Shown here: positions 29,640 to 41,579 of the stretch, in pieces
Position numbering within the stretch: the first letter of the stretch is position 1
Layout of the letters: every line of letters begins with the position of its first letter
Source: Callorhinus ursinus
Lineage: Eukaryota; Chordata; Mammalia; Carnivora; Otariidae
Assembly (NCBI RefSeq): GCF_003265705.1
Contig: NW_020312867.1
Span: 5,049,307 to 5,113,306 of the forward strand
Direction: 5' to 3'
Length of the DNA: 64,000 bases
The notes under the pieces: generated by a model
What the model saw: the letters and a program-made list of their open reading frames with translations, nothing else
Database searches by the model: none
What the model was told of the DNA's origin: nothing
Program-made: the position numbers and the translations under genes

Positions 29640-29870
29640 GCAGCCTCCCAGCCCGTTGGTTTACTTAATTCCTCCTGACGAAGTGCCAAGAATAAATCGT
29701 AGGTGAGCAGCAGAGCATTTTAATGAGTCCAGAGCCTAATGAATCTTTTCCTTCCTGTGTCAATTAGAATTTCAAAGCTAGGATCCCCAAGGACCAATTT
29801 ATTGGGAACAGAGAGAAGCCTTTTTGTTCATCAGCTGCCACCTGAGCTACCTGCCCTGGTCCTCTATGTC
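29640..29870. other. Repeat-free block, possible conserved non-coding element
   Basis: Cluster of homeodomain-like words: 'tttactta', 'cattttaatgagtcc', 'agcctaatgaatc', 'tcaattagaatttc'. No coding pattern. Function unproven. Confidence 0.32.
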
Positions 29871-30104
29871 TGCTATGTAACAATTCTGCTTACTCAGATA
29901 TACCACCTGGGGAGACAGAGACTAGCCTGAGAGGCTCCTTCTTGCCCATTATTTCTGGGGCCAGAACTTGAGGAAGGAAAGGAGGAATCCAGGGCATTTC
30001 TGTGGGGGTGGGGAGGTGGTCAGAGAATCAAAGCAGCCTTGACTTTAATGCCACCTCCTAAAGATACTGGTCTTCACAGAGCTAATCGCAACAGATCAAC
30101 CTGC

Positions 30105-30345
30105 CGTTTGCTCAGTAAGTATCAGGTATTGTGTGACACCTATTTAGCTAAGTATTCTGAATCCTCACAACAACCCCAAAAGTGTATCAATAGCACTATC
30201 TTACAGACAGGGAAACTGAGGCTCTGAGAGGTAAACTAAGAATTAGACTAAAAAACACAATTAGTAATTGGCAGACAAGGATTTTAACTCACATCTATGT
30301 GATTCCAGAGACTGGGCTCTTTCTATCAAACCACAGCAGCCTTTT
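30105..30345 (-). repeat. MIR element
   Basis: 'gaatcctcacaacaacccc', 'cagggaaactgaggctctg' and 'tgtgattccagagactggg'. Confidence 0.75.
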
Positions 30346-31129
30346 CCAGGGGGCTAACACAAGGTCAGGGGCTGATGTCATGAATGACAGAAATGGTCTG
30401 TGGGCAGCCACAGCCATGCTGGGACATTTGCCACCACACACTGTCTTTTGCCCAGGCACAAGCAAGGGTGGCTAGGCATTGCTGGTCCTCTCATTCAATG
30501 GAGCTGGCAATCCCCTTATTCTCAGAACATAATCCAAGGAGAGTCACCATCAACACTATACCAAGGCTCCTACCCTAGAAATCTTTCGATTTATTTGATC
30601 TGAGAGGAGTTACCAATCCCTGATCTAATGGCTCCCAGGCACCCAGTTCTCTGCCTCCCCATCTGGTCCTCTCCAAGTCATAAGTCATATAGGGCCAGCC
30701 CAATTACTACTGCTCAGTCATCAACACATTATCCAAGGTGAGCAGGTAAGCATGTCAGGTTTCCAAATGGTTACAGGAGGAAATATTAAGGCACTGGTGG
30801 GAAAAACATTTAAGAGTGAGGTCAAGAGTCATCCTTTACACAGCTAGGAAACAGCAACACTAGAACATAGGTACACATTGAATCCTAACCTGACATCTAT
30901 CTACACACGTAAAAAGAATACAAGTAGAAAAAATGAAATTAATGCTTTCTACAATTTTTTAACTTTGAGAAAATTGTAGACTCATGTGCCGTAATTATTT
31001 TTTTAAAAGTACTTAGCACAGTGCTTGGCACACAGAAAACTCCTCTAAGTGTTAGCTATTAGATAATTAGAAAAAAGGGAGAGCATCCAGGATGAACCAT
31101 AGAGGAAGAGTAAGTTTCTCTTTATAGAA

Positions 31130-31335
31130 GCCTTGAGGTATACACATAGAATACCATAAATAATCTTTCCAATGACTCCATTAAGCAGGTATTAACATCC
31201 CCCATTTTATAGATAAGAAAATTGCTCTCAAGGGTCAAGTAACTTATCCAAGATTACTTTGTCCCAGTATGTGCCAAAGCTGGGATTCAAATCCAGGTAT
31301 AGCCAACTCCAAACCCTATACCCTTTCCACATTGC
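31130..31335 (-). repeat. MIR element
   Basis: 'cccattttatagataagaa', 'caagtaacttatccaagat', 'gggattcaaatccaggtat'. Confidence 0.72.
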
Positions 31336-31659
31336 TTCTCTGGAGATAAGACTGGGGCTGGACTTCAAAGACAAGCCTGGATATAGACTGGAGGATAAGA
31401 GCAGGCTGCTTATTCAAGTGTGGGGACTTCATGAATATGAGTGCAGAATTTAGCAACATGCTATCTTTGCAAAGCATGGTAGTTCAAAGACACTGGCCAG
31501 AACAATAAATTCACATGACAAAGACCAAATAAAAAAGCTAAAGTAAGAGCACACAGCAGAGAACCATTAAATGCTAGCTGCTCTTGCCAACTACATGGGT
31601 CACAACTTGATTCCCTTTTGATGGACACTAAGAAAGGGAGGCAGCATGCAGAAAATAAA

Positions 31660-31805
31660 AAGCCAGAGACCGGGTGGCAAAGGAAATCAAGCTCTGCAAC
31701 TAACTAGATAGGTGGCCTTAGGCAAATGACCTGCCCTCTCCGGGTTTCTAATATCAGGGGGTTGAAATAAGAGAGTGTCCAAGGACCTCTCTAGCTTTGA
31801 CCTTC
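31660..31805 (+). repeat. MIR element
   Basis: 'aagctctgcaactaactag', 'ggccttaggcaaatgacct'. Confidence 0.68.
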
Positions 31806-32149
31806 CAGAAAGCAAGCCATTACCAGGTCATGTGTGCAAAGGTGAGTCTGGGAAATGCTAATTATGTGATAAAGAAAAGTAGCCTGAAATGAAACACCAC
31901 AATAGTGTGACAGGAGCCCCGGGCACAAGAGGAAAGAGAGCGGAGTGAGGGAGGGGAGAAGGGATTAAATGAGATTCAAGTTAATCTTGGGTCAAAGCCA
32001 GAAGATAGCAGGGAGGCAAAGGCAGGGAAGCTGAACCAGGGTGGTAGCTGATAACTTGCTGTATGGCCCTGGCTATTGATTACTCAGCCTCATTTTCTCA
32101 CAGGCCAAATGCACCTCAGGGCCCTATGTTCTAGCCTCAGCTGCTCCCT

Positions 32150-32510
32150 CTCCAACCTGATCTGCTTCTTTCCCCTTAAGGGTGCTGCTCCAGCCATACT
32201 GTCTGCCTTCTAGTTTTTCTACAAACATGCTCTTACCTTGGGGACTTTTCACTTGCTCTTCTATCAGCTGAAAATGATCTTCCTCAGAAAGGGGTTCCCG
32301 GCCATTTTTTAACCCTTTACTCCTGCTTATCTTTCTTCGTAACACATACAAAATGATAGAATAACTAATGATTTACTCAGTTTCTGTCTCCCCCACTACA
32401 AGTTCCATGAAGGCAGTCTGTTTTGTTCACTTGTTCACTACCATATCCCAGCTCCACGAGTAGTATCAGGCATTTGCTGAATAGAGAACTGAATGAATGA
32501 ATGGATGAAC
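32150..32510 (+). repeat. L2 3' fragment
   Basis: 'ctacaagttccatgaaggc', 'ttcactaccatatcccagc' and 'gaactgaatgaatgaatgg'. Confidence 0.55.
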
Positions 32511-32809
32511 TGGTCTCGAAAGTTCATTCCAATTCTAGCATGCAATGATTAACATATGGGCCTGGGAACTGGAGAACATCTCAGAAGTTCAAGCCCAAGT
32601 AAGCTTAGGTCTAACCTGTCCTTCTGGCTCCATTTTTAACGTTCACTTTGCCTCAGCGGATCTTCACAAATTATCTCCAAATGTCATACACACTAACACA
32701 CAGCTACACACATGCACAAGTAGACAAATACATATCACTTAATTCAAAGATAATTATCACATGCTATGTATGAAACACAACACACACAGTATTTCCTTAA
32801 CCTGGAATA

Positions 32810-33300
32810 TCAGACCTTACACAATTTAGCCAACTTACTGTTAACCTTAACCCTAACCACACTCTATTCCTGAAATCCTCTACTCTGGCTACACTGGACT
32901 GTTTACACCCTTCTCTGAGACATACACATAAAGCTTCTGTGTCTTTGTCCTCACTAGTCTCACTGCTTAGAAGCTGCAGACTCCCCTTCACAATTACCAA
33001 ATACTTCTTTCACAACTGTCAAATACCTCATCTTTGAAGTCCAACTCCAACATCACCTTCTGTGAAGCCTCCCTTAGTGTCCCCCTCCTCCATCTTCCCA
33101 AAGCACTCCACAGTAACATCTCCACAAGTATATGCTTCCATTATAGTGATGTCACTGTAGTCTACTTATTTTACCTGCCGGTCATCTTTAATCAACTATG
33201 GGCTCCAAAGGCCTTGACCATGCGTTTGCCTTCTCCATATCCCTAAGGACCTATATCCCTGTGCCTGCCACAAATATTTATCAAATTGGGTGTTAACATG
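32810..33300 (+). repeat. L2 element
   Basis: 'cctctactctggctacact', 'catcaccttctgtgaagcc' and 'tgtgcctgccacaaatatt' in L2 ORF-to-3' order over nearly 500 bp. Confidence 0.65.
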
Positions 33301-33409
33301 GCACCACAACTAAGAACACTTCCTAACCTTCTTCTGTAGACTCCATCAGGCAGTTCTGCCTTCATACTGTCCAAAAGTTGGCTTCCCTAATATTTCTACC
33401 CACAAAGGA

Positions 33410-33700
33410 GTATGAACTCCTTTGGAATAAAGAGCCTGAGGAAGAAGGGGCTAGAGAAGCAGCGGAAAGTTTGCAGAGCCCTGAATGACAGCCTAAGGAG
33501 ATTGGATTTATTCTACTAGAGGTTTTAGGAGCAGGAAGTAATAAGAATAAGAAATGTATTTTAAAACCTATGGAGAGAGAAAGGAGGTTACACTTCAGGA
33601 GCAGAGACTGGAGGTGGGGAGAGGAGTTAATTGACAATTAAAATAGTCCTGGTGAGAGAGGATTAAAATTTGGCCTTGGGTGGTAGCAATAAGGAGAAGA
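33410..33700 (-). repeat. L2 fragment
   Basis: 'tgcagagccctgaatgaca' and 'ggagattggatttattcta' match the antisense internal L2 pattern. Confidence 0.5.
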
Positions 33701-33945
33701 TGGGCAACATGTTCAGAGACAAAACCACATAATCAAAGCAGTTACTTACTTCACCGGAATAGAACTCTGTGCTCAAAACTAACTTCCTCCAGATGGAACT
33801 ATGTAACCTCTTTACATCCAAGATGGCCCTGAGGGAAACCAGAAGCAAGGAAAAAGCCTCCTTGGCCAGAGAAAGAAGCAAATCTAGGAACAGCAAAGGC
33901 CAAGCTCCAAGCCAGTGAGTAGAACTGTAGGAGAGAGCTCAAGAT

Positions 33946-34014
33946 CTTGCTGATGACTGCTACCAGAAGCTTCAGCACGGAATGCTGAAGCTTCTGGTAG
34001 CAGTCATCAGCAAG
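33946..34014. other. Perfect 32-bp inverted repeat (hairpin, 5-nt loop)
   Basis: Left arm 33946-33977 begins cttgctgatgactgctacca and ends gaagcttcagca. The right arm 33983-34014 is its exact reverse complement. The loop is cggaa (33978-33982). Pairing stops at both outer ends (T at 33945, C at 34015). It lies in the RALY intron and would fold as a 32-bp stem in either strand's RNA. It is not part of any repeat I recognise. Origin may be template switching, a miRNA-like hairpin or an assembly fold-back. Confidence 0.95.
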
Positions 34015-34024
34015 CAGGTCTGTG

Positions 34025-34680
34025 CCCTGAGCAGAAAGGTGCCTTCCTGGGTTGGGACAGCTCTAGCTGGCTTTAATACATACAAGAGGCTCTGATAATT
34101 TTCAGTGGTGGTAGGTTAAGGAAAATTATCCAAAACTTAGAAATAAGGCAAAAAGGCAAAAAGATGACTGGGTGACCTTTCAAAGTCATGTTAGAACATT
34201 TTTTAATACACATCTCAGAGTCATCTGATGCTCATCTGATACTTCTGGAGAATAGAATTTTGTTTGACTTACCATTGAACAAATGGTTAGAGCCCACATG
34301 TTTTGAAAACTGCAACGTTAGAGGTTAATGTGTAGAAAACCAAGACGGTGACGCACTTCTAAGCAGAGGAGATAAGGCCAAGGTTTACATTTTCATTAGG
34401 ACATTAATCAATTTTGAATCTAACTTAGCAATCTAATTTCAGCAATCCTTTTTTCCACTAACAACATGAAATCCAGTTTCTCAGCTCTTCTCTTTCTGGT
34501 TTCCATACTCAGGAATCAAACAAAACTTGACACATGCTCACCGTATGTATGAGAATTATGCCCTGACAAAGTACAAACTCCCATAGGCCTGCCTACCTCC
34601 AAAGAACCAGATGCAAGGAGGCACAAGAAGCCTGACATCCAGGCACCGGATGTTAGTCAAGTGGAACAGGTGGTCACTTA
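34025..34680. other. Unique intronic sequence after the hairpin
   Basis: No repeat or gene recognised; 'aaggcaaaaaggcaaaaag' at 34146 is a small local duplication. Confidence 0.35.
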
Positions 34681-34684
34681 GGAA

Positions 34685-34875
34685 AGGACATAAAGCTCAG
34701 TGTAGTAGAAAGGGCACCAGGCTGAGAGTCAGGAGACCTGCCACTGTGTGACCCTGGGCATATTACTTATTGCCCCTTACTGGGCCTCAATTTCACAATT
34801 ATAAAGGGTTTCTCTGTAAACTTGATGTCTGTTAGTTAAGGTCTCTTCTCACTCTGACATCTTAAAATTCCATCA
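34685..34875 (+). repeat. MIR element
   Basis: 'gtagtagaaagggcaccag', 'ccactgtgtgaccctgggc', 'actgggcctcaatttcaca'. Confidence 0.72.
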
Positions 34876-35420
34876 TTTTATGGCAAATGATCCTGGGGAA
34901 AATGCAGAGCCAAAAATATATCCTCTTACCCTATTCCTAAAAAATCTATCATTAGAAGGGGGTCTCATTAAGAAGCCCCAGCAGTTGAGCAGCAATGGGT
35001 GAGGAAGGGGACAAATAGCAAAAGGCTCAGAAAAGGGCAGAGACTAAAAGTGTCTGAAGACTGGGTGGGACCCAAGACCAAGGACAGAACCCTTTCAGGA
35101 AGGGCTCAGACTTACTGGCTTTATCAAGACTAAGGATTTGGATTCTAGCTACTGGCTCTGTCACATAAAGGCAGGTGCCTTCAGTTTCCTGATAGTAAGA
35201 TCTCTGCAAGTCAAGTGCTTTGTAACTGAAAAGCGAGTTCGGACAACCTACTAGAACAACCTTCCTCCTAAATCTCGTATGTCTCTTCTGCCAGGCCCCT
35301 GAAGGAGGCCTATCAAACTTGAGATGTACAGACCCTCTCTCTTCCTTCCCTGCATTTCAGAGTTGCTGTTACAAATGCTTAAAATATTCCCTCATTCAAT
35401 TCCAAAAATGACAAGTACAC

Positions 35421-35613
35421 TTTTTTTTTAAATTTTATTTATTTGCGAGAGAAGAGAATGAGAGACAGAGAACATGAGGGGGGGGGAGGGTCCGAGGGAG
35501 AAGCAGAGTCCCCGCTGAGCAGGGAGCCTGATGCGGGGCTCGATCCCGGGACTCCGGGATCGTGACCTGAGCCGAAGGCAGTGGCTTAACCAACTGAGCC
35601 ACCCAGGCGCCCC
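35421..35613 (-). mobile_element. CAN-SINE, long type
   Basis: Near-consensus reverse copy, sense to RALY. Perfect 13-bp duplication atgacaagtacac at 35408 and 35614. Contains a run of nine G. Confidence 0.97.
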
Positions 35614-35864
35614 ATGACAAGTACACTCTTTACGAAGGATTTAGTGTTCCATGTTGGAGATGGAAATCTGGCCCCTTGCTTTGTGCTTGGATCTCTGGGC
35701 CACACACCTGGGTCCTGGAGAAGCTGGTGTGAGGCAGGCAGAGAAGAAACTCATGGGAAAATGGCACTGAAAGCATGGAAGATATTCCCATTATGCTAAA
35801 GCCACTAAATGCCTATTCCTGGGCACTCCTGAATAGTCTATCCTCAGGGAAGGCTAAGGCCAGA

Positions 35865-36110
35865 GAGGCAGTATAGTACTCAGGGAAGAACTTACTACAG
35901 AATCTATCCTCAGTTCAAACCCAGCTCTTTCACAGACTAACTATGTGACCTCAAGCAAATTCATGTACTTCCTTGAGCCTCAGCTTGTCCCTCTGGAGCT
36001 ATTAATAACTTAATGAATTACAAAGATTAAGGGAGATAATTTAAAGTACCTATCACAGTATTTGGCACATAGTAGACACCTCAATAAATGTTACTCCCAT
36101 CAAGAGGGAA
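35865..36110 (+). repeat. MIR element
   Basis: Nearly complete: 'agttcaaacccagctcttt', 'ctatgtgacctcaagcaaa', 'gagcctcagcttgtccctc', 'atttggcacatagtagaca', 'ctcaataaatgttactccc'. Confidence 0.8.
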
Positions 36111-36484
36111 AGGGCAAATAGCAAAAGACGACTGAATGTGATTCTCATGACAGGTAGGGAAGACTTGGGGACAAACCCCAGTCAGCAGCAGATCAGAGCC
36201 ACGAATTGCTCAGAATGGGAATGGACTGATTTGGAGAGTCTGATGTGCTATTCTAAGAGCATCTGGATCCTGTACCAGCCAAAGCAAATCAAAGAGAAGT
36301 GCTTATGGAGCGCCTGTTTCTAAAACAAGTGCGGGCTGTGTTATTGACACACGCCACAGGGGAATTGAGAAGGCTGTTGGCGAATATGTTAAGAAAGCTG
36401 ACATGCTTTCAGTTCTAATTTCTCCTACAACATACACATGAGTACAACTGACATTGGCTCTAGAGAAGAAAACTCTGGACAGAG

Positions 36485-36590
36485 ACACAAGAGACCTAGG
36501 TTCTAGTCTGACCTGAACCCTGAGCAGGTGACTTTATCTCTCTGTCCTCAGCTTTTTCTTTCCTCCTCCAAATAAAGGTAATTCTCTTGC
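36485..36590 (+). repeat. MIR fragment
   Basis: 'cctaggttctagtctgacc', 'gcaggtgactttatctctc'. Confidence 0.6.
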
Positions 36591-36599
36591 GCCTCCTAC

Positions 36600-36750
36600 T
36601 CTATTGTCACTCTGTCATCATTTTCAGATGATGATACTATGGCTCTGTAAGATTAAGCTGGTACTGGTAGGAATTTGAATTCAAAGTCGGCTGTCAAAGC
36701 CTGTAGTCTTTCTACTCTGCTGCATTACCTCCCAATGTTAAATGAGGGGT
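36600..36750 (-). repeat. MIR fragment
   Basis: 'gaatttgaattcaaagtcg' and 'gcctgtagtctttctactc' on the antisense pattern. Confidence 0.55.
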
Positions 36751-36944
36751 TAGACCAGGTGGACCAAGGCATTCCTCAACTTGAAAATTTATGATTCTTA
36801 GTGGCCTGAAACAGTGCTTTCAAGAGCATTCTAAATACTCTAGGGCTAGACAAAGCTTGGCTTGTTAAGGCTTCACATATAAATGAAATCCTCAACACCA
36901 CAGAGAGCCAGAAGAAAGTGAACAATGAAATTTCAGAGAGCCAT

Positions 36945-37085
36945 AAAGAAGCCCTTGGAGAATACATCACCTAATTCGTTTTATAGATGGGGATATGAAG
37001 GCTACAGAAAGAAACAGCTTGACTGGGAACACCAAGATAGAGTTAGGCAATGGAGCACAAACTGGGTCCTACGCCTCATGGTCTC
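36945..37085 (-). repeat. MIR fragment
   Basis: 'cgttttatagatggggata', 'gcacaaactgggtcct'. Confidence 0.5.
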
Positions 37086-37364
37086 TCTCATACTAGGTAT
37101 CTACTCAGTCTCCAACCTTCTGGGCCATTCTGATCTGCTCTGCTATTTCTTTTCCAAATGCTGGGTGACAAGCAGGTCACTGCCCCTGAAGCAGACTCCC
37201 AGACACTTCCAACACCTGCTCATTGCAGATAATGGCTCTTTCTCTCTAACTGTCCTTGCTGTAGCCTTGAACAGGACTGAAAGTGAGGATTCTTTGACCC
37301 CCTCGACTTTTTGTTTCATCTTGACTTTGATGCCTTTGAACCAGAGAGACCCATGTGCCTTTAG

Positions 37365-37465
37365 AGGCACAAAACTAGAAGGGACATCAGCAATTACAGG
37401 TCAACTTTCTACCTCATTCCTTCTTTTTAGAGCAGAAGAAACTGAGGCCCTGAGGTATTAAATGC
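37365..37465 (-). repeat. Old SINE fragment
   Basis: 'aaactagaagggacatcag' then 'cagaagaaactgaggccct', the same head type as at 4553. Confidence 0.5.
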
Positions 37466-37589
37466 TTTCCGAAGATGGAGTTAGGAAAACAGTGTTAAGA
37501 GCCTGGGTCAGGATCTTCACCTTCCATTATAATCTGACACTGAACACATGGTATCAGAATTTATTTCAGTCACTAGTGACTGAACACCA

Positions 37590-37735
37590 ATCCAGCCCAG
37601 GCATGTTTTTCTTCATCTCCTATTAGCATCCCAATAACCATACAGGCATTTTTGTTCCCCATTTTGCAGATGAGGAAACTACAGCTCAGAAGTACACAGG
37701 AAAGGTATATACTGTAGGTAACTTTTGTCTCCTGC
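37590..37735 (-). repeat. MIR fragment
   Basis: 'cccattttgcagatgagga' and 'aactacagctcagaagtac'. Confidence 0.62.
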
Positions 37736-37759
37736 CCTATGTACTTAGTGCAGTAACTC

Positions 37760-38630
37760 TTGACATATTATCCTAACTGGGAAGATGGGAGCGGGGGGAG
37801 GCCCTGAGGGAAGGGGAGCAGTGAAGATTCAGACAATACAAAATACAAATAATTCAAAAGCAATTTCTGCTTTGGTGTTAACATGGGTCTTCTGTAGGAC
37901 AGTTTTGTTATTTTTCTGTATCTGCCCCATTAAATCGTAAATCCCCTCAATTCATGCCCTACTCATCTCAGGGTTCTAACACCATAGTTGCTGATAGACC
38001 TTGGTTTCCTGATCTCTTATTTCCCAGTTTCACAGCTTGGATTTTTGATCTCTTGGCCTTATTCTTAGGCTCAGGACCCTGCCTCTCTGCCACATCCTTA
38101 GAACTGCCTTCTAGCTCATCTGACCTACAGAACCTGTCAGTCCCTCTGCTGTCTGGCTGCTGCCCCAGTGAGACAGAAAGATCTTCTTTAGTTTCAATGA
38201 AAACTAGAGAAGGAAGGAGGGAGACACAGGCCCAATATAGCCCAGAGCCCTTTACATACTATTCCTTCCCCATCAAGTGAGCTGGACCTTATTGCTTTCC
38301 TATGACAGCAACCCTCAAGAAAGCCGGCTGTTTCTGGAACCAGAGTAATAGAATGTGGGCAAAATTCCTGGGTGGGGAAAGAACAGGGACAGCTGCTTCT
38401 TATATGAGTTACTCTGGAGGCCTCCCTCAGATTTTCTCCACATAATTCTCTAGGAGCCCTCCGATTATTACACTGGCAGACAAAGAACCTCCTGTGCCTT
38501 ACTAAGCTACAAAGTCCATTTTGGTCAGACATTCATCCCACACCTTGAAGGATAATAATGCACTGCTACTGCTCCTGGACCTTCTCAGACTCTGTCCCTG
38601 GTCCCTATTGCCAGAATTACTAACATGAAT
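37760..38630. other. Mostly unique intronic sequence
   Basis: A possible weak L2 trace near 37900-38130; otherwise no recognised feature. The opposing ORFs at 37954-38280 and 38194-38532 have no protein-like features. Confidence 0.35.
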
Positions 38631-38639
38631 AGTCCCTTA

Positions 38640-38790
38640 TATTTGTATAAGTATCTAACAGCTTTATACAACACTTAGTTGACATGTGCCTGACACACCT
38701 TGACAGAAGTTGTTATTCTTTGTTTATAGATGAGGGAACTAAAGACCACAAGTAAGTAACCAACGAGCCCAGGCATTGCTCAGAGCTCTT
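38640..38790 (-). repeat. MIR fragment
   Basis: 'tttgtttatagatgaggga' and the distal 'tatttgtataagtatctaa'. Confidence 0.55.
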
Positions 38791-39263
38791 CCACCTCAAT
38801 GTTACCTAAGGGATCTGCATTTAAGCCTTATTTCTTTAGCAGAATTAAATTTCTGCTTAGAATCTCAGTCATTAACTGGCAATAGAGGTATTCTGCAAGG
38901 TCTCGAAAGCCATCTTGAAGCCTCTGAAGTCTGTGAGGTGCGCAGCTACCTCTGCCAACTCTGTGTCTCGACAAAATCTCCTCAGAAGCCGGGGAAGCTC
39001 TGGCTTTCTGTGTGTCACCTGCCCTCCTCCTACATGAAGTTCAGGCCTGACCCAAATCCTGACTTGGGATGGGCAGCATTAAGGCTGCCCAGCACTAGGG
39101 GTCTAGCCCTAGCCCCCTCCCTCCCAGTGGGTAACAAACAATGCAGACAACTTGTCCACCCCATTGTTTCTGAGTTAGGCCCTCTCAGAAGCTCTACATA
39201 CTGAAGACCATTCGTTTGGGCTGCAAAGCACCTTAAAAAACAAAACAAAACAAAAAACCCTAA

Positions 39264-40510
39264 GTCTTAAGAAATTAGAAAGAGAAGAGCAAACCAGCCC
39301 CTGAGAAAGTTGAAGTTAGGAAATAATAAAGATTACAGAAAGAAATTAGTGGAATAGAAAAAGAACAGAACCAAACGTTGGTTCTTTGAAAAGATCGACA
39401 AAATTGGCAAACATCAACACTGACCAAGAAAAAGAGAAAATACAAATTGCCAAAACCAGGAATGAAAAAGGGGATACCCACTACTGATCTTACAGAAGTT
39501 AAAGGGATTATAAGGGAATACTATGAGCAACTTTTATATTTATATGTATGTATGTATGTATTTAAGATTGTATTTATTCAGGTGAGAGAGAGACAGAACA
39601 CAAGCAGGGGGTTAGGAAAAGGGAGAAGGAGCAGCAGACTCCCTCCAGAGCCAGGAGCCAGATGCAGGGCTCGATCCCAGGATCTGGAGATCATGACCTG
39701 AGCCGAAGGCACTTAACCATCTGAGCCACCAAGGCAACCCCATGAACGACTTTAAACCTAGAAACTAGTCAATTTAGATGAAATGAAAACATTTCAAGAA
39801 AGGCACAAATTATCAAACATGACTCAGAAAGAAACAGAAAATCTGAGTAGACCTACAACAAGCAAAAAAAAAAAACCCCAAGAAACAAAAATTAAATTAA
39901 TAATTAAAAACCTTCCAATAGAGAAAGCCCAGGCCCACACTGGCCTCCCTGATAAATTGTATCACACAATCAAAAAGGAAGTAAGACCTACCCTTCACAA
40001 ACTCTTCCAGAAAACAGAGGAGGGGGAAACACTCTCCAATTCAATCTATGAGGCCAGTTATTACTATGATACCAAAATCAAAGACCTCACCAAAAAAAAA
40101 AATATTCCTCATTAACAAAGATGCAAAAATATTCACCAAAATAGCAATGCAAATCCAACACCATTTAAAAAGGATCATACACTCTGACCAAGTGGGATTT
40201 ACTCTGGAGTACAAGGTTGGTTTGATAACCAAAAATCAATGTAGTGCCATGTTAGTAGAATAAAGGACAAAAAACATACAATCTACAAAACCCAACATCC
40301 ATCCATAGTAAAACCTCTCAGTAAATTAGGAATAGAAGGGAACTCAGCCTGATAAAAGTCATCTACAGAAAACTCTATAGCTAATACCATACTTCATAGT
40401 AAAAGACTGAACACTTTCTTCCTAAAATTGGGAACAAGGTAAGAGTGTCTGCTCTCACCAATTCTATTCAACATTGTGCTGGAGGTCTTAACTGGTGCAA
40501 TGAGGCACAG
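39264..40510 (+). mobile_element. L1 ORF2 fragment (reverse transcriptase region), split by a SINE
   Basis: About 1 kb of decayed L1 ORF2: 'ttggttctttgaaaagatc', 'ggaatgaaaaaggggatac', 'gaccaagtgggatttactc', 'ccaattctattcaacattg'. The frame is broken by stops and frameshifts; the longest open piece is 39783-40115 (110 residues). Both L1 ends are missing. It is antisense to RALY and inactive. Confidence 0.9.
39535..39741 (-). mobile_element. CAN-SINE in the L1 fragment
   Basis: Diverged reverse copy with a 'tatgtatgtatgtatgta' expansion in its tail. Imperfect duplications atgagcaacttt (39523) and atgaacgacttt (39742). Confidence 0.9.
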
Positions 40511-40529
40511 GGATTTTTTTTTTTTTTAA

Positions 40530-41035
40530 CTGGATGTCAGATTATATCACTCCTCTACTCAAAACAATTTAACAGCTTCCTGTTTCACGCAGAATAAAGC
40601 CCTGCATGATCTGGGGTCCCTGTCTACCCTTATGACTTCTTCACACTCCACTCTCCCTCTCGCTCACTCCACTTCCAGCCACCTGGCTTCCTTTTGCTCC
40701 TCAAACACAATAAGCATGCAACGGTTTCAGGGTCTCTGAATTTGAACTCTATGCCTGGAATGTTATTCCCCAAGATACACACAGAGCTCACTACTTCAGA
40801 TCCTGCATATCTCTGCACAGATCTATTTTCTCATAGAGGCCTTTTTTCATTGCTAAGTCCCTCTCTGTTCCCTTACCCTGCTTTATTTTTCTTCATACAT
40901 AGACATTTGTCTATCTGTTTTCCTCCACTAGAATCTGAACTACAAAAGAGAAAACTATCTTCTTCACTGCTGTATTTCAAAGCTGTTCCTGGCACATGGT
41001 TGACAATAATACTCACTGAACGAATATCTTAAATA
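40530..41035 (+). repeat. L2 element, 3' part
   Basis: 'atcactcctctactcaaaa', 'gccctgcatgatctggggt', 'ctcactccacttccagcca', 'tctatgcctggaatgttat' and 'ctgaacgaatatctt' in canonical L2 order. Confidence 0.78.
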
Positions 41036-41076
41036 ATAAAGTTTTATACAGGAGAATGAATAAAAAGAAGGCAGGG

Positions 41077-41272
41077 AGGGCGCCTGGGTGGCTCAGTCGT
41101 TAAGCGTCTGCCTTCGACTCAGGTCATGATCCCAGGGTCCTGGGATCGAGCCCCACATTGGGCTCCCCGCTCTGCGGGAAGCCGGCTTCTCCCTCTCCCA
41201 CTCCCCCTGCTGTGTTCCTGCTCTTGCTATGTCTCTGTCAAATAAATAAATAAAATCTTAAAAAAAAAAAAA
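41077..41272 (+). mobile_element. CAN-SINE, long type
   Basis: Near-consensus copy. Perfect 9-bp duplication aaggcaggg at 41068 and 41273. Confidence 0.96.
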
Positions 41273-41374
41273 AAGGCAGGGGGAAACCAGTGGCTCAAGA
41301 GGCTGAGAAAGACCAGGGTTTCAGGTCTTTATATATAGGAAAGAGCCTATAGGCTAGGATAGGATAATAGAAAA

Positions 41375-41570
41375 AACTTGGTTGTCTAGAGCTGGATTCT
41401 TCTGGGTTCTAAGCTTAGCTCTTCCAATCACTGCCTATTTGTCTCTCTCGAAGCCTCAGTAATTTCTAAAATGAGAATATCACCACCTACCTCCCAAGCT
41501 GCTATGAAAATGAAATCAACTTATGTAGAGCATTCAGTATAGCATCTGATAATATAGTAGACATTATAAA
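41375..41570 (+). repeat. MIR element
   Basis: 'ctagagctggattcttctg', 'tctctcgaagcctcagtaa', 'ctgctatgaaaatgaaatc'. Confidence 0.65.
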
Positions 41571-41579
41571 TAATTTAGC

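Noticed and set aside
32838..32860. Telomere-like words (ttaaccttaaccctaacc)
   Set aside because: Only about two and a half imperfect units, and they fall inside an L2; chance likely.
36925..37461. 178-codon open frame on the plus strand
   Set aside because: It covers antisense MIR and old SINE pieces, and no protein family is recognisable.
39264..40510. Possible intact reverse transcriptase gene
   Set aside because: It is a decayed L1 ORF2 fragment with stops, a SINE insertion and both ends missing.
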